Positions 21,703 through 33,995 are shown, counted from the stretch's first letter. The stretch is DNA of 64,000 nt from Clarireedia homoeocarpa (GCA_001465935.1 LNKV01000032.1:124001-188000), one strand, 5' to 3'. Translations and numbers: made by a program. The notes: generated by a model not told the origin, from the sequence alone.

Positions 21703-23782
21703 ATGACTTCCAGCTTGGAAGGATCAGTAGATCCAAAGCCGTCGTCAATCATGAAATCAGATTTTGTTTCGCATCCTGTCAACAATCTTGATGTTGAAAC
21801 GGGTTCGAGTAAGGATGCTTCGGAGGAGCTGAAGAGAAATATGAAGGGGCGTCATATTAATATGATAGCAATTGCTGGAATGATTGTGAGTTGTTGCCGA
21901 GGACGATGTATCATGATCAATTGCTGATCCTCGAAAGGGAACTGGCCTATTCTTGAGCTCTGGTAGCACAATCGCCATGGCCGGCCCAGCTGGTGCTTGG
22001 CTGGCCTACATCTTCATGGGATTTGTAACAGCAGGAGTCAGCGTATGACGAACCTCCTTTCCAATTTTCCAATATCGGACCAACTAACACTCGATGACCA
22101 GTATACAACCGGAGAAATCACAGCGTTCATGCCAGTAACAGGTGGATTCGTCCGTCATGCTACAGCATTCGTGGAGCCAGCGCTTGGTGCTGCGACAGGA
22201 TGGAATTTCTGGTACACAATGGCCATTTCTGTACCAGCCGAACTTTCCGCCGCAGCAACAATGATCCAATTCTGGGACGAGAAAACAAATCCGGCTGTCT
22301 GGATTACTGTGTTCCTTGTTGTGATTGTGGCTCTTAACTTCTGTGGCGTCCGTATGTACGGTGAAGTGAGTATCTCATTCCGTTTTTCTTCTCAGCGCGG
22401 CTGACATGATGCTAGTCTGAAGTCATATTCGCCTCCATGAAGATAGCACTAATCATCGGGCTCATCATCGCTGGTCTTGTTGTAGATCTAGGTGGTGGAC
22501 CAAAGGGAGAAAGACTCGGTTTCCGTTACTGGAAAACACCAGGAGCTTTCAACGAATATCTTGTACCAGGAAACACGGGAAGATTCTTAGCTTTCTGGTC
22601 CTCATTGATCAGTGCTGCGTTCAGTTATGGTAATATTCAGGTTGTCGCACTTTCAGGAACCGAGACGGCAAACCCACGGAAGATCATTCCCGATGCGACG
22701 AAGAAGACTTTCTTCCGCGTTTTCTTCTTCTATGTCCTCAGTATTCTGATTGTGGGAATGATTGTGTAGGCTTTGTTTTTAAATCTCCTTCGTACTCCTG
22801 AGACTGATAGCAAACAGGCCGTACACCAGCGAAGCCCTCTCCAACTCAACCGGAACAGCGGCCTCATCCCCCTTCGTCATCGCATTCAAAGCGGCCGGCA
22901 TCAACGTCCTCCCATCTATAATCAACGCGGTTGTATGCACCTCCGCCATCAGCAGTGGTTCCGCATGCATTTTTCTAGCCTCTAGAACACTCTATGGTCT
23001 AAGCGCCGATGGTCATGCTCCTAAGATCTTCATGCGATGCAACCGATACGGTACACCATGGTATTCTGTAGCATTGAGTATTATGCCCTCCCCACTTGTA
23101 TATATGGTTGTTAGCAACAAGGCTTCAACTGTGTTCTCGTGGTTCGTCAATATCACCACGGTGGCTGGATTGATTGGATGGGTTGTGATAGAAATTACTT
23201 ATCTGCGGTTCTATTATGCCCTTCGACGACAGGGTATCTCAAGAGATGGTAAGTCTTTTTCAGATACTCAAAGTTTTCAGTAATCTGACTTCTGTATAGC
23301 ACTACCATATAAAAGCCCGCTCCAGCCTTATGTCGCATGGACCACTGGTTTCATCATTTTCCTAATCGTTTTCCTTTCGGGTAAACATTCACTTCCCAAT
23401 CCCTCATATTCCTCGGCTTCTCCTAACATATCATTCCAGGTTACGCAGTGTTCTTCCCCGGAAAGTTCACAGCATCCGGCTTCCTAACATATTACATCAA
23501 CATCGCAATCTTCATTGGTAAGCTCGCTCTCTTTCCTCCCCTTGTGGCCTCGAGGACCTCCTTTCCTCTCTTGCTCCGCTGGAAAAACTCCACAGCTCAC
23601 ATCTTATTCTCACAGTGCTCTATGCATTCTTCAAAATCTTCCTAAAGTCTAAAATCATTCCACTGGAATCAATAAACTTCGAAGGCGAATTCGAATCCAT
23701 CCGACGCTGGAAAGAGAGTTCGGAGAGCATGGATGATCCGAATAGGGGTGTCGTTAAGAAAATCTGGGATAAGATATTTTAG
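21703..23782 (+). CDS. Amino-acid/GABA permease (APC superfamily)
   Basis: Eight exons (21703-21885, 21938-22042, 22102-22365, 22416-22765, 22818-23248, 23300-23380, 23440-23517, 23616-23782) with exact phases give 552 residues, typical for fungal amino-acid permeases. After a hydrophilic N-terminus the protein has RHINMIAIAGMIGTGLFLSS, the family signature in the first membrane helix. It continues with AGPAGAWLAYIFMG, EITAFMPVTGGFVRHA, IQVVALSGTETANPRK and ASRTLYGLSADGHAPKI. About 12 hydrophobic segments can be read. It should import amino acids or GABA across the plasma membrane by proton symport; the substrate cannot be read from sequence. The N-terminal lysines and serines could serve ubiquitin/phosphorylation control (inference). 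Confidence 0.9.
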
Positions 23783-25896
23783 ATATATTAGGTAGATTTA
23801 GAGGAACGAATAATGTTGAGACTTGAATTTTATACACATAATTAAGCTATTCAACAGCAATCTCTCATAACGAGCGTGAGAGTTATCTGCTATCTTCTCG
23901 GGTGACATATCTCGAGAGCTTACTTGTAGAATATCATTGAACGCATGTATCCTCTGTCGCTGACTACGAATAACGAGCATATACTCTCTTGTCACCGGCA
24001 GTAAGCGTCCACGAATTTTGAGTGTTAACCCTTCGAATCCAGGGAAATTCAAAGTATCATGGGGATCCGCGCACCAATCAGTCTAAGACTCCAAGGCCAT
24101 GTACAGTATGTACAGAGTGACATGTGCATCTCAAACGTCGGTCCGCGAAACGATTTGTGTAGTATTGTAGGGCAATCTGCGCAGCTAGATGAATGGGTTA
24201 GTTCTTGGGATATAAGAGGTGAATTCTAATAAGTTTGTGGCACTCTGATCGTTTTGTACTTGTAACAATGCGCTCATAAGAAATCTTTTGATAGTGGAAG
24301 ATTACCACAAGATAAAGAAGATAGTAGATACTTGCAGGAAACAATTCGACTTGATGATGCCGGTGCAAATTTCGAGTGGGATCCAGCAGAAGTATGGGAA
24401 TGAGTTTCTTTGGAGAGATTGGTACCTTTACTGTTTATATAAATTTCTCCTTCTCCCGTAAACTTTCCCAAAACAAATACCATATCCGAAGCCATTTACG
24501 TCTTGATTCAAAACATCCTAATAATAATCCTCTAGGACCTATCTGTCACCTTCGCAGATGTTCCCAAGAGTTCTCGGATAACAGGATCTTGGGTTTGATA
24601 TTGATTGCAACATCATCTGAACGTTTCTCCAGTGGAGGAAGTCGTACGTTACCGGTCTGCAATGGAGATTCGCTTATGTTAAAAGAATACCAAAAACGAA
24701 GCATAGGCCAGACCTTACCAGACGATGGAGAGGTAGAGCAAAGCTCATATGAATTGCTCCAAGGAGGAGGATAGCAATGAAATTAGTACGCATGATAGTG
24801 ATAGATGGCTGTTGAGAGCAATACTAGTACTAAGTGTAGTCGGCGATAAGATAGCGGTCGATGATGAAAAAGAAAGTAATATTGAGTAAATTACGATATA
24901 TAAAAAGGTACTAGAGTTCGATCTTCATTTTTTGTTAGTGGTAGCCGTATAGGAATGACCCTGAGTCCGTGGGGACCGGCAAATGATGTTAGGATTACTA
25001 TCACACCTGAATAAACCTACCGAATACCAATGATCGTCATCTTGGCACATTATCATAGACCTGCATGAGAGCGCAGTGTTTCATCCTGTGTTCCCAGACA
25101 TGATTGATAGACCTTGAGACATCATGTTAAGAGGAAATACACGCACGAAGTGGCTCCATCTGATTCAGATCTCCATGCGGGTTGCGTTGGGGTGGGAAAA
25201 GCCTGAGCCCGACACCGCTACTTATGTAGAATATGATCTTCGTGGCGCAACAGCCCCTGCTACTTATGGGGGATCGTGCAGTATGCCAGGTACCACTGAA
25301 TAGGATAGCTTATGATACTAACCTTATTTATATCTCTATTCGGACGTCATGATTGAAATTATGCTTGACTCGTTCACCCGGTTGTTGAGCGGCGCTTACT
25401 AGTTGCAATGAACTGGAATGGTACGTAGAAGTAAAGAGGGGCGGAAAGGGGGGTCGAAATAGGCGGGAGGTACCATACAAAAAGCGGATATGAATGTGTC
25501 TGCGTTTTTGAAGAGGCACAATCAAGGCAAAGAAAGAATCGCTCTTCTCAAGAATTATTTACACCTACATTGAGGTTAGTTGATCAACTTACAGTATTTG
25601 CCTATGGAGCAAACTATAGAACACCACTGCATGTGAGCCCTGCATACATGCACGGCCATACGGGTACGTGTTTAATGTGAGTCAAATGTCTCGGTCCAAC
25701 TGTACACGTCAAATTCATGTAGAATCTAAATGGTTTCAGTGCCTTGCAAATACTACTTCTCAAGTTGTGTTTATACTTCTGTTCTCTTACCTAGATATCA
25801 TCTATGTTCGCCAAACTAATAAATAAGAGTGTTTAAATGAAGAAAAAGAACGCAGCGTTATCAATCATACCCAGATCGTGACGTTGTAATAAAAGA
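23783..25896. other. 2.1-kb intergenic region
   Basis: No supported gene. A 132-codon plus-strand ORF (24376-24774) is low in family-like features. Two short minus-strand ORFs (23798-24052, 24274-24495) look spurious. The end of this interval should hold the promoter of the UstYa-like gene. Confidence 0.4.
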
Positions 25897-26887
25897 ATGT
25901 CTTCGGAAAAGCCCCTTATGGAAGATGTCGACTTTGAAGATCGATCTTCATCTTCATTCGACGGCGAATACCATCAGCCACCGCCGACAAGAGCATGGAA
26001 AGTATCAACTGTAGTTCTCGCCATCACAACTGTGATATTCGCGGCAACAACCATAGGTCTTTATATACGCCAAATCCCCGGCCACGGCAGTCAAAAAGGC
26101 TACGACACAGAATTTAGTAAGCAGTAGCAGTTTCCGGAAAGATGGTCATGGTTTATTAACAACATTCGCTAGGCCCAGCGAGATCGAGCATCGAGAAGCA
26201 GCAAGTAAGATTCACGAGCGCCCTCGTGTACAATGAGAGTTCGCAACTATGGTATCGTGAACACGATCCAGCACAGCCGCAATTTGTCGGAGAACCAAAA
26301 CCAGAGATTGATGAAGCTTGGGATAAGCTTCTTCAAGGTCAATATATTGTTGTTACAAAAGAAGAATCTTCTCACCTTGAAAACCCTATGGAGATTAACG
26401 GGTATTATTTTGGAGAGTATGAAATCCATGAGTCCGAAAAAGTTCGAAGCTAACACTACACAGAGTCGAGGTAATGCACTCTTTGCATTGTCTGGTTTGT
26501 TTTATTTTTCCCTAAAAGTGATTGCGATAGACTAATGTTTCAACAGAATGCTATCCGGAAAGCATTATATCCAGAGTACTATGCTGGGCATGCTCACCAT
26601 GGTGCAAGTTTACCGGAGTATCTTGACCATATTCACGTTGGTAAGGACCACTAGTTTCTGAAATAATGTACTTGCACTTACAATTTATTTCAACTTTAGA
26701 ACACTGCATTGATCAGCTTCGTCAAACTATTCAATGCGCAGGAGACCTGACTCCAGTGCCTCTTAGGCTTTATGGTGAAGGGCCAAATACTATCCTGGCA
26801 GGTACACCACAAGTCCATACTTGCAGGAATTGGAACAATTTTAGAGAGTGGTACACTATGAGAGGGACAAAACACGGTTCTTTGTGA
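25897..26887 (+). CDS. UstYa-family (DUF3328) oxidative cyclase-like protein
   Basis: Five exons (25897-26116, 26173-26416, 26464-26494, 26547-26640, 26700-26887) give 258 residues. The second intron (47 nt) carries a GCTAAC branch site, and splicing it out is needed to expose the first motif. There is one membrane helix (about residues 36-57, VSTVVLAITTVIFAATTIGL). Two copies of the family hallmark HxxHC follow: HSLHC at about 160-164 and HVEHC at about 195-199. Nearby are NAIRKALYPEYYAGH, IDQLRQTIQCAGDLTP and a final HTCRNWNNFREW. UstYa-type enzymes oxidise or cyclise peptide side chains in fungal RiPP pathways such as ustiloxin and also act in other secondary metabolism. The gene faces a Kex2-site repeat protein 1.1 kb away, a plausible substrate. 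All four metal-binding-type His/Cys positions are intact. Confidence 0.85.
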
Positions 26888-27963
26888 AGGAAAAATAATG
26901 AATTGGCATCAGACTTAATGAATGATTTACTCAGGAGTGTATACCCAGGAGCGTATTGAGAATCTCAGTATCTGCATTCTATATAAAATAGATCTATAAA
27001 ACTTTAATCACTGCGCATCACTTTAATAAGCTTCCAAGAATTTAAATTTACATTCTTACGGTATTCTAAAAATTTTACTAATAAGTATCCAATCCTCAGT
27101 CATAATTTTACCCTACTTCAAAATGCAACACCTTGATGAAACCCAGAGGAGTCGACTCTGTAGAACACGAAAAATAGGGTCCTTTTTTGCGTCCATGTAT
27201 ATCTCGGACAAACTATACTTTCTCATTCCGTAGTAAATGCCACAATCTTTCTGCAGTATCTAGTTCGAAGGATAAGTACCGTTTTTCAGCCCTACTGTCC
27301 TAAGTGCATTGCCCTTGCAGGTGTGATAATACATAACGTTTCATGATCTATCATGTTTCTTGATCCAATTCTGTCCTTTGATTTGAGCGAATGGATCTAC
27401 TGTGGTGACACAAGTAAGGATCTGGCGCCATCTATCTTAGAAAAGTTGTTATTTATTGAGCTCACTAACCCTATAATAAGAGAATTCAAGACGCCGGCGG
27501 ATAGAGCCTTTACCACTGTAGATAGCACAATTTGTCTAGAATTGAACATGCAGCTAATTGGTCGCCGCGTACCCTTGACACTTGTCTAATCTCGAATTCC
27601 AAGAAGAATGAGTAGAGATGAAAAAGAGTTAAAAGAAAATAGCGTTTATTCATTAAAATACTCATCACAGTACATTAATCATCCTCTCCAACTTGTTCCA
27701 CTATCCAGCAAAGAAACAAGCATATCCAACAACTTCTTCCAAAAAGAAAACCATTATTCATCATCTCTCCTTTCCTATCGCCACAAGAGCATCATTATTG
27801 GCCACATAATTTCCAACCTTGACATCGTCAATCAGCCCCTTTATCAAACTTCCCCAGCGTAAATGTATCGATTCTCAGCGTGAAGTGGATATGATGCTCA
27901 TGATCCTGATAGCTAGCAATGAACACGGACTGCTTCGGAAGGAAGCTAATTATCATAGGACCT
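26888..27963. other. Intergenic region between UstYa-like and precursor genes
   Basis: AT-rich spacer between two convergent genes. Plus-strand ORFs at 27353-27589 and 27608-27862 show no signal peptide or family motif and were not called. Confidence 0.4.
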
Positions 27964-28716
27964 TTAAAGCATATTATCCAAAAGAGTTGAATCACGCTTA
28001 GCCAGACCCAGCGCGCTCAGAAGTCCGCCGACAATACGCTTGTCGTGGGCCAAATGGAGGGATTCGCTAGTTTCTCCTGTAAATCCACCTAGTAGAGGAC
28101 CAGCTTCAGTTGCTATGGTGGTGGTCTGCTTGACCTCGGAACCCACATCACGCTTAGCTAGAATCCCCCCTACCAGAGGCAGCCCATCTAGAAGTCCCCC
28201 TACCAGAGGCAGACCAGATCGAAGTCTGGCAGCTGAATCGACCTCGGCATCCGAATCACGCTTAGCCAGACCCAGCGTGCTCAGAAGTCCGCCGACAATA
28301 CGATTGTCGCGGGCCAAATGGAGGGATTCGCTGGTTTCTCCTGTATATCCACCTGGTAGAGGACCAGCTTCAGTTGCTATGGTGGTGGTCTGCTCGACCT
28401 CGGAACCCACATCACGCTTAGCCAGACCCAGCCCGTTTAGAAGTCCGCCGACAATACGATTGTCGCGGGCCAAATGGAGGGATTCGCTGGTTTCTCCTGT
28501 AAATCCACCTGGTAGAGGACCAGCTTCAGTTGCTATGGTGGTGGTCTGCTCGAACTATGAACGGAGGGTGTTGTTGTTAGTCCAGGTATTTGTATAAAGC
28601 GATAATAAAGTGATAATAATAAAGTGATAATAATAGAAGCTTACATTTGCAATAGGGAGAGCGGAGCTCAAGTGAGCACCCGTCAAGCTGAGGAGTACAA
28701 CGATAGGGAGCTGCAT
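27964..28716 (-). CDS. Secreted repeat protein with Kex2 sites (RiPP-precursor-like)
   Basis: Two exons, 28716-28645 and 28554-27964, with a 90-nt intron, give 220 residues. The first exon is a signal peptide (LPIVVLLSLTGAHLSSA, cleavage near residue 19). The rest is four segments, each ending in Leu-Ala-Lys-Arg. Residues 25-71, 72-123 and 160-211 are near-identical units with TTTIATEAGP, GG[FY]TGETSESLHLA and IVGGLL--LGLAKR; residues 124-159 form a shorter unit (GLPLVGGLLDGLPLVGGILA). An extra Lys-Arg lies at 196-197. Lys-Arg is the site of the Golgi protease Kex2, so several similar peptides would be released. This matches the layout of fungal KEP proteins and of dikaritin RiPP precursors. 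The convergent UstYa-family neighbour supports peptide modification, but which residues form a core is not known. Confidence 0.8.
27997..28557 (-). repeat. 156-bp repeat units in the precursor gene
   Basis: Copies starting at 27997, 28261 and 28417 share nearly all bases across about 140-156 bp; the second and third are 156 bp (52 codons) apart. A diverged 108-bp (36-codon) unit sits between the first two and itself holds a doubled subunit (TACCAGAGGCAG at about 28170 and 28202). High identity suggests recent expansion or gene conversion. Confidence 0.85.
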
Positions 28717-29994
28717 GATGATATATTGAGGAGGTGAGAGATGCTGAAGTTGAAGGTGTTGCTGATGGATGCGAAGTGAAGTGAATGATTTCTATCAATT
28801 CGAGAGATTATCCAGGCCTGTTTATCTAGATATCTATTACACTAGCGGCTGTGATGCAAGGAACAAGATCTACAGATCTGCAGAGACAGCAACAGCAAGA
28901 TCCGAGACACCTATAATGACCACGATATTACAGATGTATACGGTATTACATCATTCCTAGAATCTGAAACTATTTCTTTCCTACTTATGTACTAGACCTA
29001 GAATAAAAAATTGAAAAGACATTAACTAGAGGTTGTATTTTATACAGCTATGCACACAGTCCAGAGAAAGAGCAATCTTGCCAAGGGATATACCAATGCA
29101 ATGTTTCCCTCCTAGCCTTTGCAAAATGAAAATAAATTCAGTTATTAAATACATCTTTTGGAGTCGATAGAATGATTTGAATAAGCTTGCAGATGTAGGA
29201 AATTGATGAGAACACTCTAATTCTCGGATCACATGTTATACCATAGCTCGGGGATTAGTGTACCATTGGGGGGGGTAAGAATTGAGATCTCCACCAATAT
29301 TGTCCTTCCATTAATGTTTATCATTAGTGTTATCTACAAACACCTCCTGTTAAAGCGATTCTCTTGTATTACTAGAGCAAAAATATGCAAGTGAAAGTCG
29401 AGAAGCATAATAGCGGTCGACAAATGCATCGTAGGGAGAGGTTGGTTGTTGAGGCCAGAAAGCTAAGGTGAGCTACTGTAGCTCATGCATGTACACTTGT
29501 CGGAACAATGACAGCAGGACTGAAACAACAAGATATACTGAGACCAAAAGCGAATTCGAATTATTGACTACGATTGCGTACACGGTGTAGGATCTACAGG
29601 TGTACTTTTCATGAAATCTGAGACTGTATTATTTTCTAAGAAAGTACGGTATAAAGCTCAATGTAGGGTCTGAATCATTGACATGCTTAGGTTGTGGACC
29701 AAACCATATACACGGATTGAGGGCAAGGGGGTCTGAATAAAGTTAATGGAATCCCCTTTGAGGTTAAATGGTGGGTGGGTGGCCCGCCCCACTGAAGCTG
29801 CTACCAGCCCGCATGCGCTTCGTGAGCGTCAGCGAATGATAAAAATGCAGAATACTTTGCACCCCAATCTCCCCAAGACGCAATTGCCGGCCCATAGCCA
29901 CATGAGTAATTGATAGATTGTAGAGAAGAACTGGTCTGTATACACATGTACATGAGGGACATTGTGACCCAATTGAAACAAGTGGAGATTTTAT
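28717..29994. other. Intergenic region with precursor promoter
   Basis: The proximal part should contain the promoter of the repeat-protein gene. No other gene was supported; a short G-run lies at about 29271. Confidence 0.4.
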
Positions 29995-30120
29995 TTGATC
30001 ACAAGTATGGGAGATGATCACTCAACCAGCCGTGGTTATAGCCACCAGAACCTCGAAACACGCTATCGGAGGAAGACCATCCAAGTTGAACTCTTCATCA
30101 CCCTAATCTCTAGATTCACA

Positions 30121-30549
30121 ATGACATCAGCCTCCTCGTTGATATCTGCCTCTATCTGCGGCATTCTATTCAGGTTAGACATACTCGTAAAATTCAAACT
30201 GCGTGACCCAAAAGAGCCTTCGGGTAGCTTTAGTAGAAGGAGGAGTACATCTGCCGGATCACAAATAAGCTCGCATTCTGAAGAGGAAGTTTCAGATGAA
30301 GCAAATTCCGAGCATGAACGTATCCAGGAAGAATGTAGCCACGAGCAATTTTTAGAGGAAGTCCTAGAGAAAGTCTGGAAAGAAAAACCCACAGAAGAAA
30401 AAGATACCAAACTCGCGTTCACAAACAAGGGAAAGGTTTCAAACGGCGACGATGGATCAAAGAATCGGAAGTTTGGAAAGAAATCATGCTCTGGTATAAA
30501 CCAGCTAGAAATGATATGGTGGGACGAGGGGCAACTAGAAAGCCAGTAG
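30121..30549 (+). CDS. Hypothetical charged protein
   Basis: The ORF gives 142 residues from the ATG at 30121 (184 if started at 29995). A short hydrophobic start (SASSLISASICGILFRL) is followed by a Ser/Glu-rich, acidic stretch (SEEEVSDEANSEHER) and a Lys/Glu-rich helix (EEVLEKVWKEKPTEEKD). I do not recognise it. The composition suggests a small protein with a disordered tail, but no intron or homologous motif supports it and it could be chance. It sits 1.4 kb upstream of the precursor gene start. Confidence 0.3.
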   Translation: MTSASSLISASICGILFRLDILVKFKLRDPKEPSGSFSRRRSTSAGSQISSHSEEEVSDEANSEHERIQEECSHEQFLEEVLEKVWKEKPTEEKDTKLAFTNKGKVSNGDDGSKNRKFGKKSCSGINQLEMIWWDEGQLESQ

Positions 30550-31802
30550 AGAAGTTGCCAGTAGGTTGCCAGTGGTCTTGCACCGCGGTCTTCATCACCC
30601 ACTTCATTCGTATTCGAGTTGCGTTTGAAGCCTGATTACCAAGATTGAAACTTGGTGGCACTTCCCGATATGAAGAAAGAGGAAGTCATAACTAGACACG
30701 GGTCACGAATCAAAAGAAGCTGATCAGAGGAACTTTTTGCAGAACAAATAATACATATACAATCATCTGCATTACGTTCAGATAAGTTTAGATAACAGAA
30801 AACTATTTTTGTATCGTTTTCCAAAGGGCCATAGTGCTTTGAATCCTTTTATATATGTTTCAGTGGTGACCACTGACTAATTCAACATCGCGAAAACCCT
30901 GGCGGATGAAAGACACTAACATCAGTATTTATCTCCTCCCAACTAATACTATCTCTACAGACGCGTACCGCCGCGAACACGATTCTGATATTGATTCCAA
31001 TCTCAACTTATACTCTGAGATCAATATCCCCTCATGCTTGAGCTTCTAGGCTGTACTGAGCTCCACGAGTACGAAGTCCTGGAAGTGCTATGCAGAGGCT
31101 ACAGAGACTATGATTAGTATACAGTGTTCAAGTGAATTTGGTATTTATAACTAGTTGAGTAACAACTTGGAGATTTGCTTACTCTAGGATCCGAGTTATT
31201 TAATTTAGGATTCTCTGAACCGTTAATATCACCCTCTTTATAGAGCCAGTAACCTTTCGATCGATAGGCTCATAGACATAATAATGCCAGACTGCCATAA
31301 GTTGCACCCAGCGATTCACTTGGGTTAGCGGGTACTTTCTTTATCATATTCCTAAATTGTTCCTAGACCAATGCTTGTTTGTTTCGTTCTAGGCCAATCT
31401 GAGTTTCCTCTCAGGAAGGGAATGCAACAATGCAAGAGGCACTCGCGGCTTTATTTTTGAAGATAAAGGGAAGAAACGGAAGGCGTGGGAGGAGCTTAGC
31501 TTCATGAGCAGAAAAATTGTCGAACAGAACTGATTTCGTGGTATATGGAAGGCCTTTCGTTCGAGAACTTTCCCAAACTCCACATTTGAAATCGTGTGAG
31601 AACTCCAAAAGTGACGCCACTTCTAGAGAAGTGATAATTACGGCTTATATTTCATAAATAGTTCATCTTCAAGGATTTCATATAAGATCCTTAACTTTGC
31701 AAAACCGGAACAGAAAAGCTGCAGAAGTTTATCTAACCTCAGTAACCCAAGGAAACAATTTCAGTCCAATCGTGAGAGTGCTTTCGAAGGTACCAACTCA
31801 TT
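30550..31802. other. Intergenic region
   Basis: No supported gene. Minus-strand ORFs at 31389-31620 overlap each other and look spurious. Confidence 0.4.
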
Positions 31803-33143
31803 ATGGCCACCAGAGGGAATTCTACAAGAAGTGGCAATTCTGACTTTTCGTCAGATATTATTGATGAATACTGCGATACTCTGTCTCTCGCCCAGAGCAA
31901 CAAATCAGCAGATGTCGAGATGGGTCAAGATCTGACAGAGTTCCTTTTCTTGCCTGAACTTCCAAGAGAATTGCGAGACAGCATCTGGGGTTTCGCTGCT
32001 GGCTGTGCTGCACTATGATTCGAAATTATTTCCTCATGTACAAAGTGGAATCTCTGTGACATGCACTGTCACAATACATCAGTAATCGTGCATGTTTGCA
32101 TGGAGGCTCGCGAAGAGGGTACACGCATTTATGAGAAGCGTGATTATGCAGGCTTTGAGTGCATGAGTGACTGGGATGATGGCCGCTATGCCTGGTTCTG
32201 TCCTCAATTAGATATTGTATACTTTCGCTGGACTACTTGTATAATAACGTTCAGGAGGCTTCTCTCTCGCAACCGTGGAATCAGTAATATAGCTGTCTTT
32301 TCATGGGGGAAAGGTAGAAGGGAGTGTTACGTTTGTGGATTTGAGGATGATCTTGGAAAAAATATGTACACCCATAGATTAGGACGCGCAATCAGCGGCA
32401 TGCCAGCATATAGTAGATTTTCGAAGAAGGTTGGTAGAAGTGATCTGGTTGGGTGTCCTCACAGTGTCAATCAAATTCTCTTTGTTACTCCTCCACGGTT
32501 GTCTGATTATTATACGCCTGGAGAGCTATATCCAACACTCTCAGTTGGACCAGCGGTCAGTCATGATATCGTCATCCCTAAGATGCGAAGAAAGCATGGA
32601 TTGGAGAAAGAGTTAGCTGACATTCAGAGGCCCGGAGCAGAGTAATGAATTTTTGGTAATCAGCCTAAGCTTAGCTTTGTATCTCTCGCGCCACCCATCG
32701 CAGAAAGAAAGGACGGAAATCTGAAAAACAATGTTGTAGAGGTCTCAAAGCGGGAATCTAATTTTTTGGTTCTGGAGAGACGATCCTTTATTGATATATT
32801 GCGTCGTACAGGTTGTGCAATAGGTATCAGTGATCGCCGACATTATCCAGGTAGGGAGGAGACGGTCAGTGTTACCATATTTGGTGGAACTGATGAAGCA
32901 GTTGAGGAAGTAAAAGGCGCGATAGAGAAGTGAATGTTTCAGGAGCAGCAACGTAGATCTGATGGTTTAGAGTTTCGTGACGATGAGGGAGACGAATATC
33001 AGGATTCGACTCGTTTCCTATTCAGAGTCCCTTTACCGGTATCAAAGGGAAAGGAAACCTGGTCTTACCTAGAATACCATACGCTGGTCCATCAGACTCA
33101 TTATCACAGCCCATGCAGGCTATGGAGAGCCGTAGTATGTTGA
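31803..33143 (+). pseudogene. 2EXR-like ORF broken by four in-frame stops
   Basis: One frame runs 447 codons from ATG 31803 with only four stops: TGA 32016, TAA 32643, TGA 32646 and TGA 32931. The segment before the first stop ends in the 2EXR-type motif FLFLPELPRELRDSIWGFA. The next 200 or so codons continue such a protein (VIVHVCMEAREEGTRIYEK, WFCPQLDIVYFRW). Codons after the third stop look coding and KH-domain-like (SFIDILRRTGCAIGISDRRH, GTDEAVEEVKGAIEK), and the last stretch is charged. No frameshift is needed. Each stop could come from CGA or CAA by a C-to-T change. Introns could remove the double stop (GT at 32642), so part of it may be functional. 2EXR proteins are a large fungal family of unknown function. 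Confidence 0.5.
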
Positions 33144-33995
33144 TCAATGGACCTAATCCTCTAATGGGCCCACTGCACATGTACACGCAGGCCGCAATCT
33201 CCTCCTTCGCCCCAGCTTGATACTATTGAGGAGTATAACAGTTTTATTCCTTTTCTGCTTCTAAGTCTTCTTGCCTGGATTGGATCGAATGCCATCTTTG
33301 CCTATTAATAAATCATTGATTGATTAGAGAATCTAAACTCACATTGCTCGTCTTGTTTCTGCGCAGTATCAGTGAAGGTTTATAGCGCGTTAGGGTTTGG
33401 ACATTACAAGAATAAAGAATCACCGGTTAAGATTGAAGAGAATCACTGGTTGAGATTGAAGAGAAGCTATAGCACGTGATGAATCTCGACGAAATTGCTC
33501 CATGTAGCATGACTAAGCTCCTAGTTTTGACGACCGAATAAACCGAATTCTACTTGTATAGTAAAGTATCTAACCCTTCACAATTACCAACCATCCAGTG
33601 CATATTTCTGCCCAAGGATCTTGCACAATGCCAAATTCCAGAACAGTGTGAACAAGGAAGGCATCGTTAATTCGAAGAAAGACGCGACATTTCAAGAAAG
33701 ACACTCCACGAACCGCACCAATTAATTGACTTGTCCCTCTCGCTCCACACAACTGGGTACAGCATTAGCATCAGCCACTCAAGCGCTCCATTCAGATGTG
33801 AGATCCCGACAAGCTCTCGGCAGTAGCGACATGCCGGCTCCATTAACCCCCACTATGTCTGGACGAGCATTTCACGTTTACGTTGCCTTTGCCGTCCCGT
33901 CTCTTGTGTTCGACGTGCTCTAGAGAACCATATATATACCTGCAAAGCTCAATACAACTGATCTGACTTCCATCGACATTCGAGCATCTTTCAAA
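33144..33995. other. Intergenic region upstream of SDR
   Basis: No supported gene. The last 200 bp or so should hold the SDR promoter, with a TATA-like ATATATA at 33932-33938. Confidence 0.4.

Noticed and set aside
24376..24774. 132-residue plus-strand ORF
   Set aside because: No domain, no HxxHC motif or signal peptide; not a second UstY gene.
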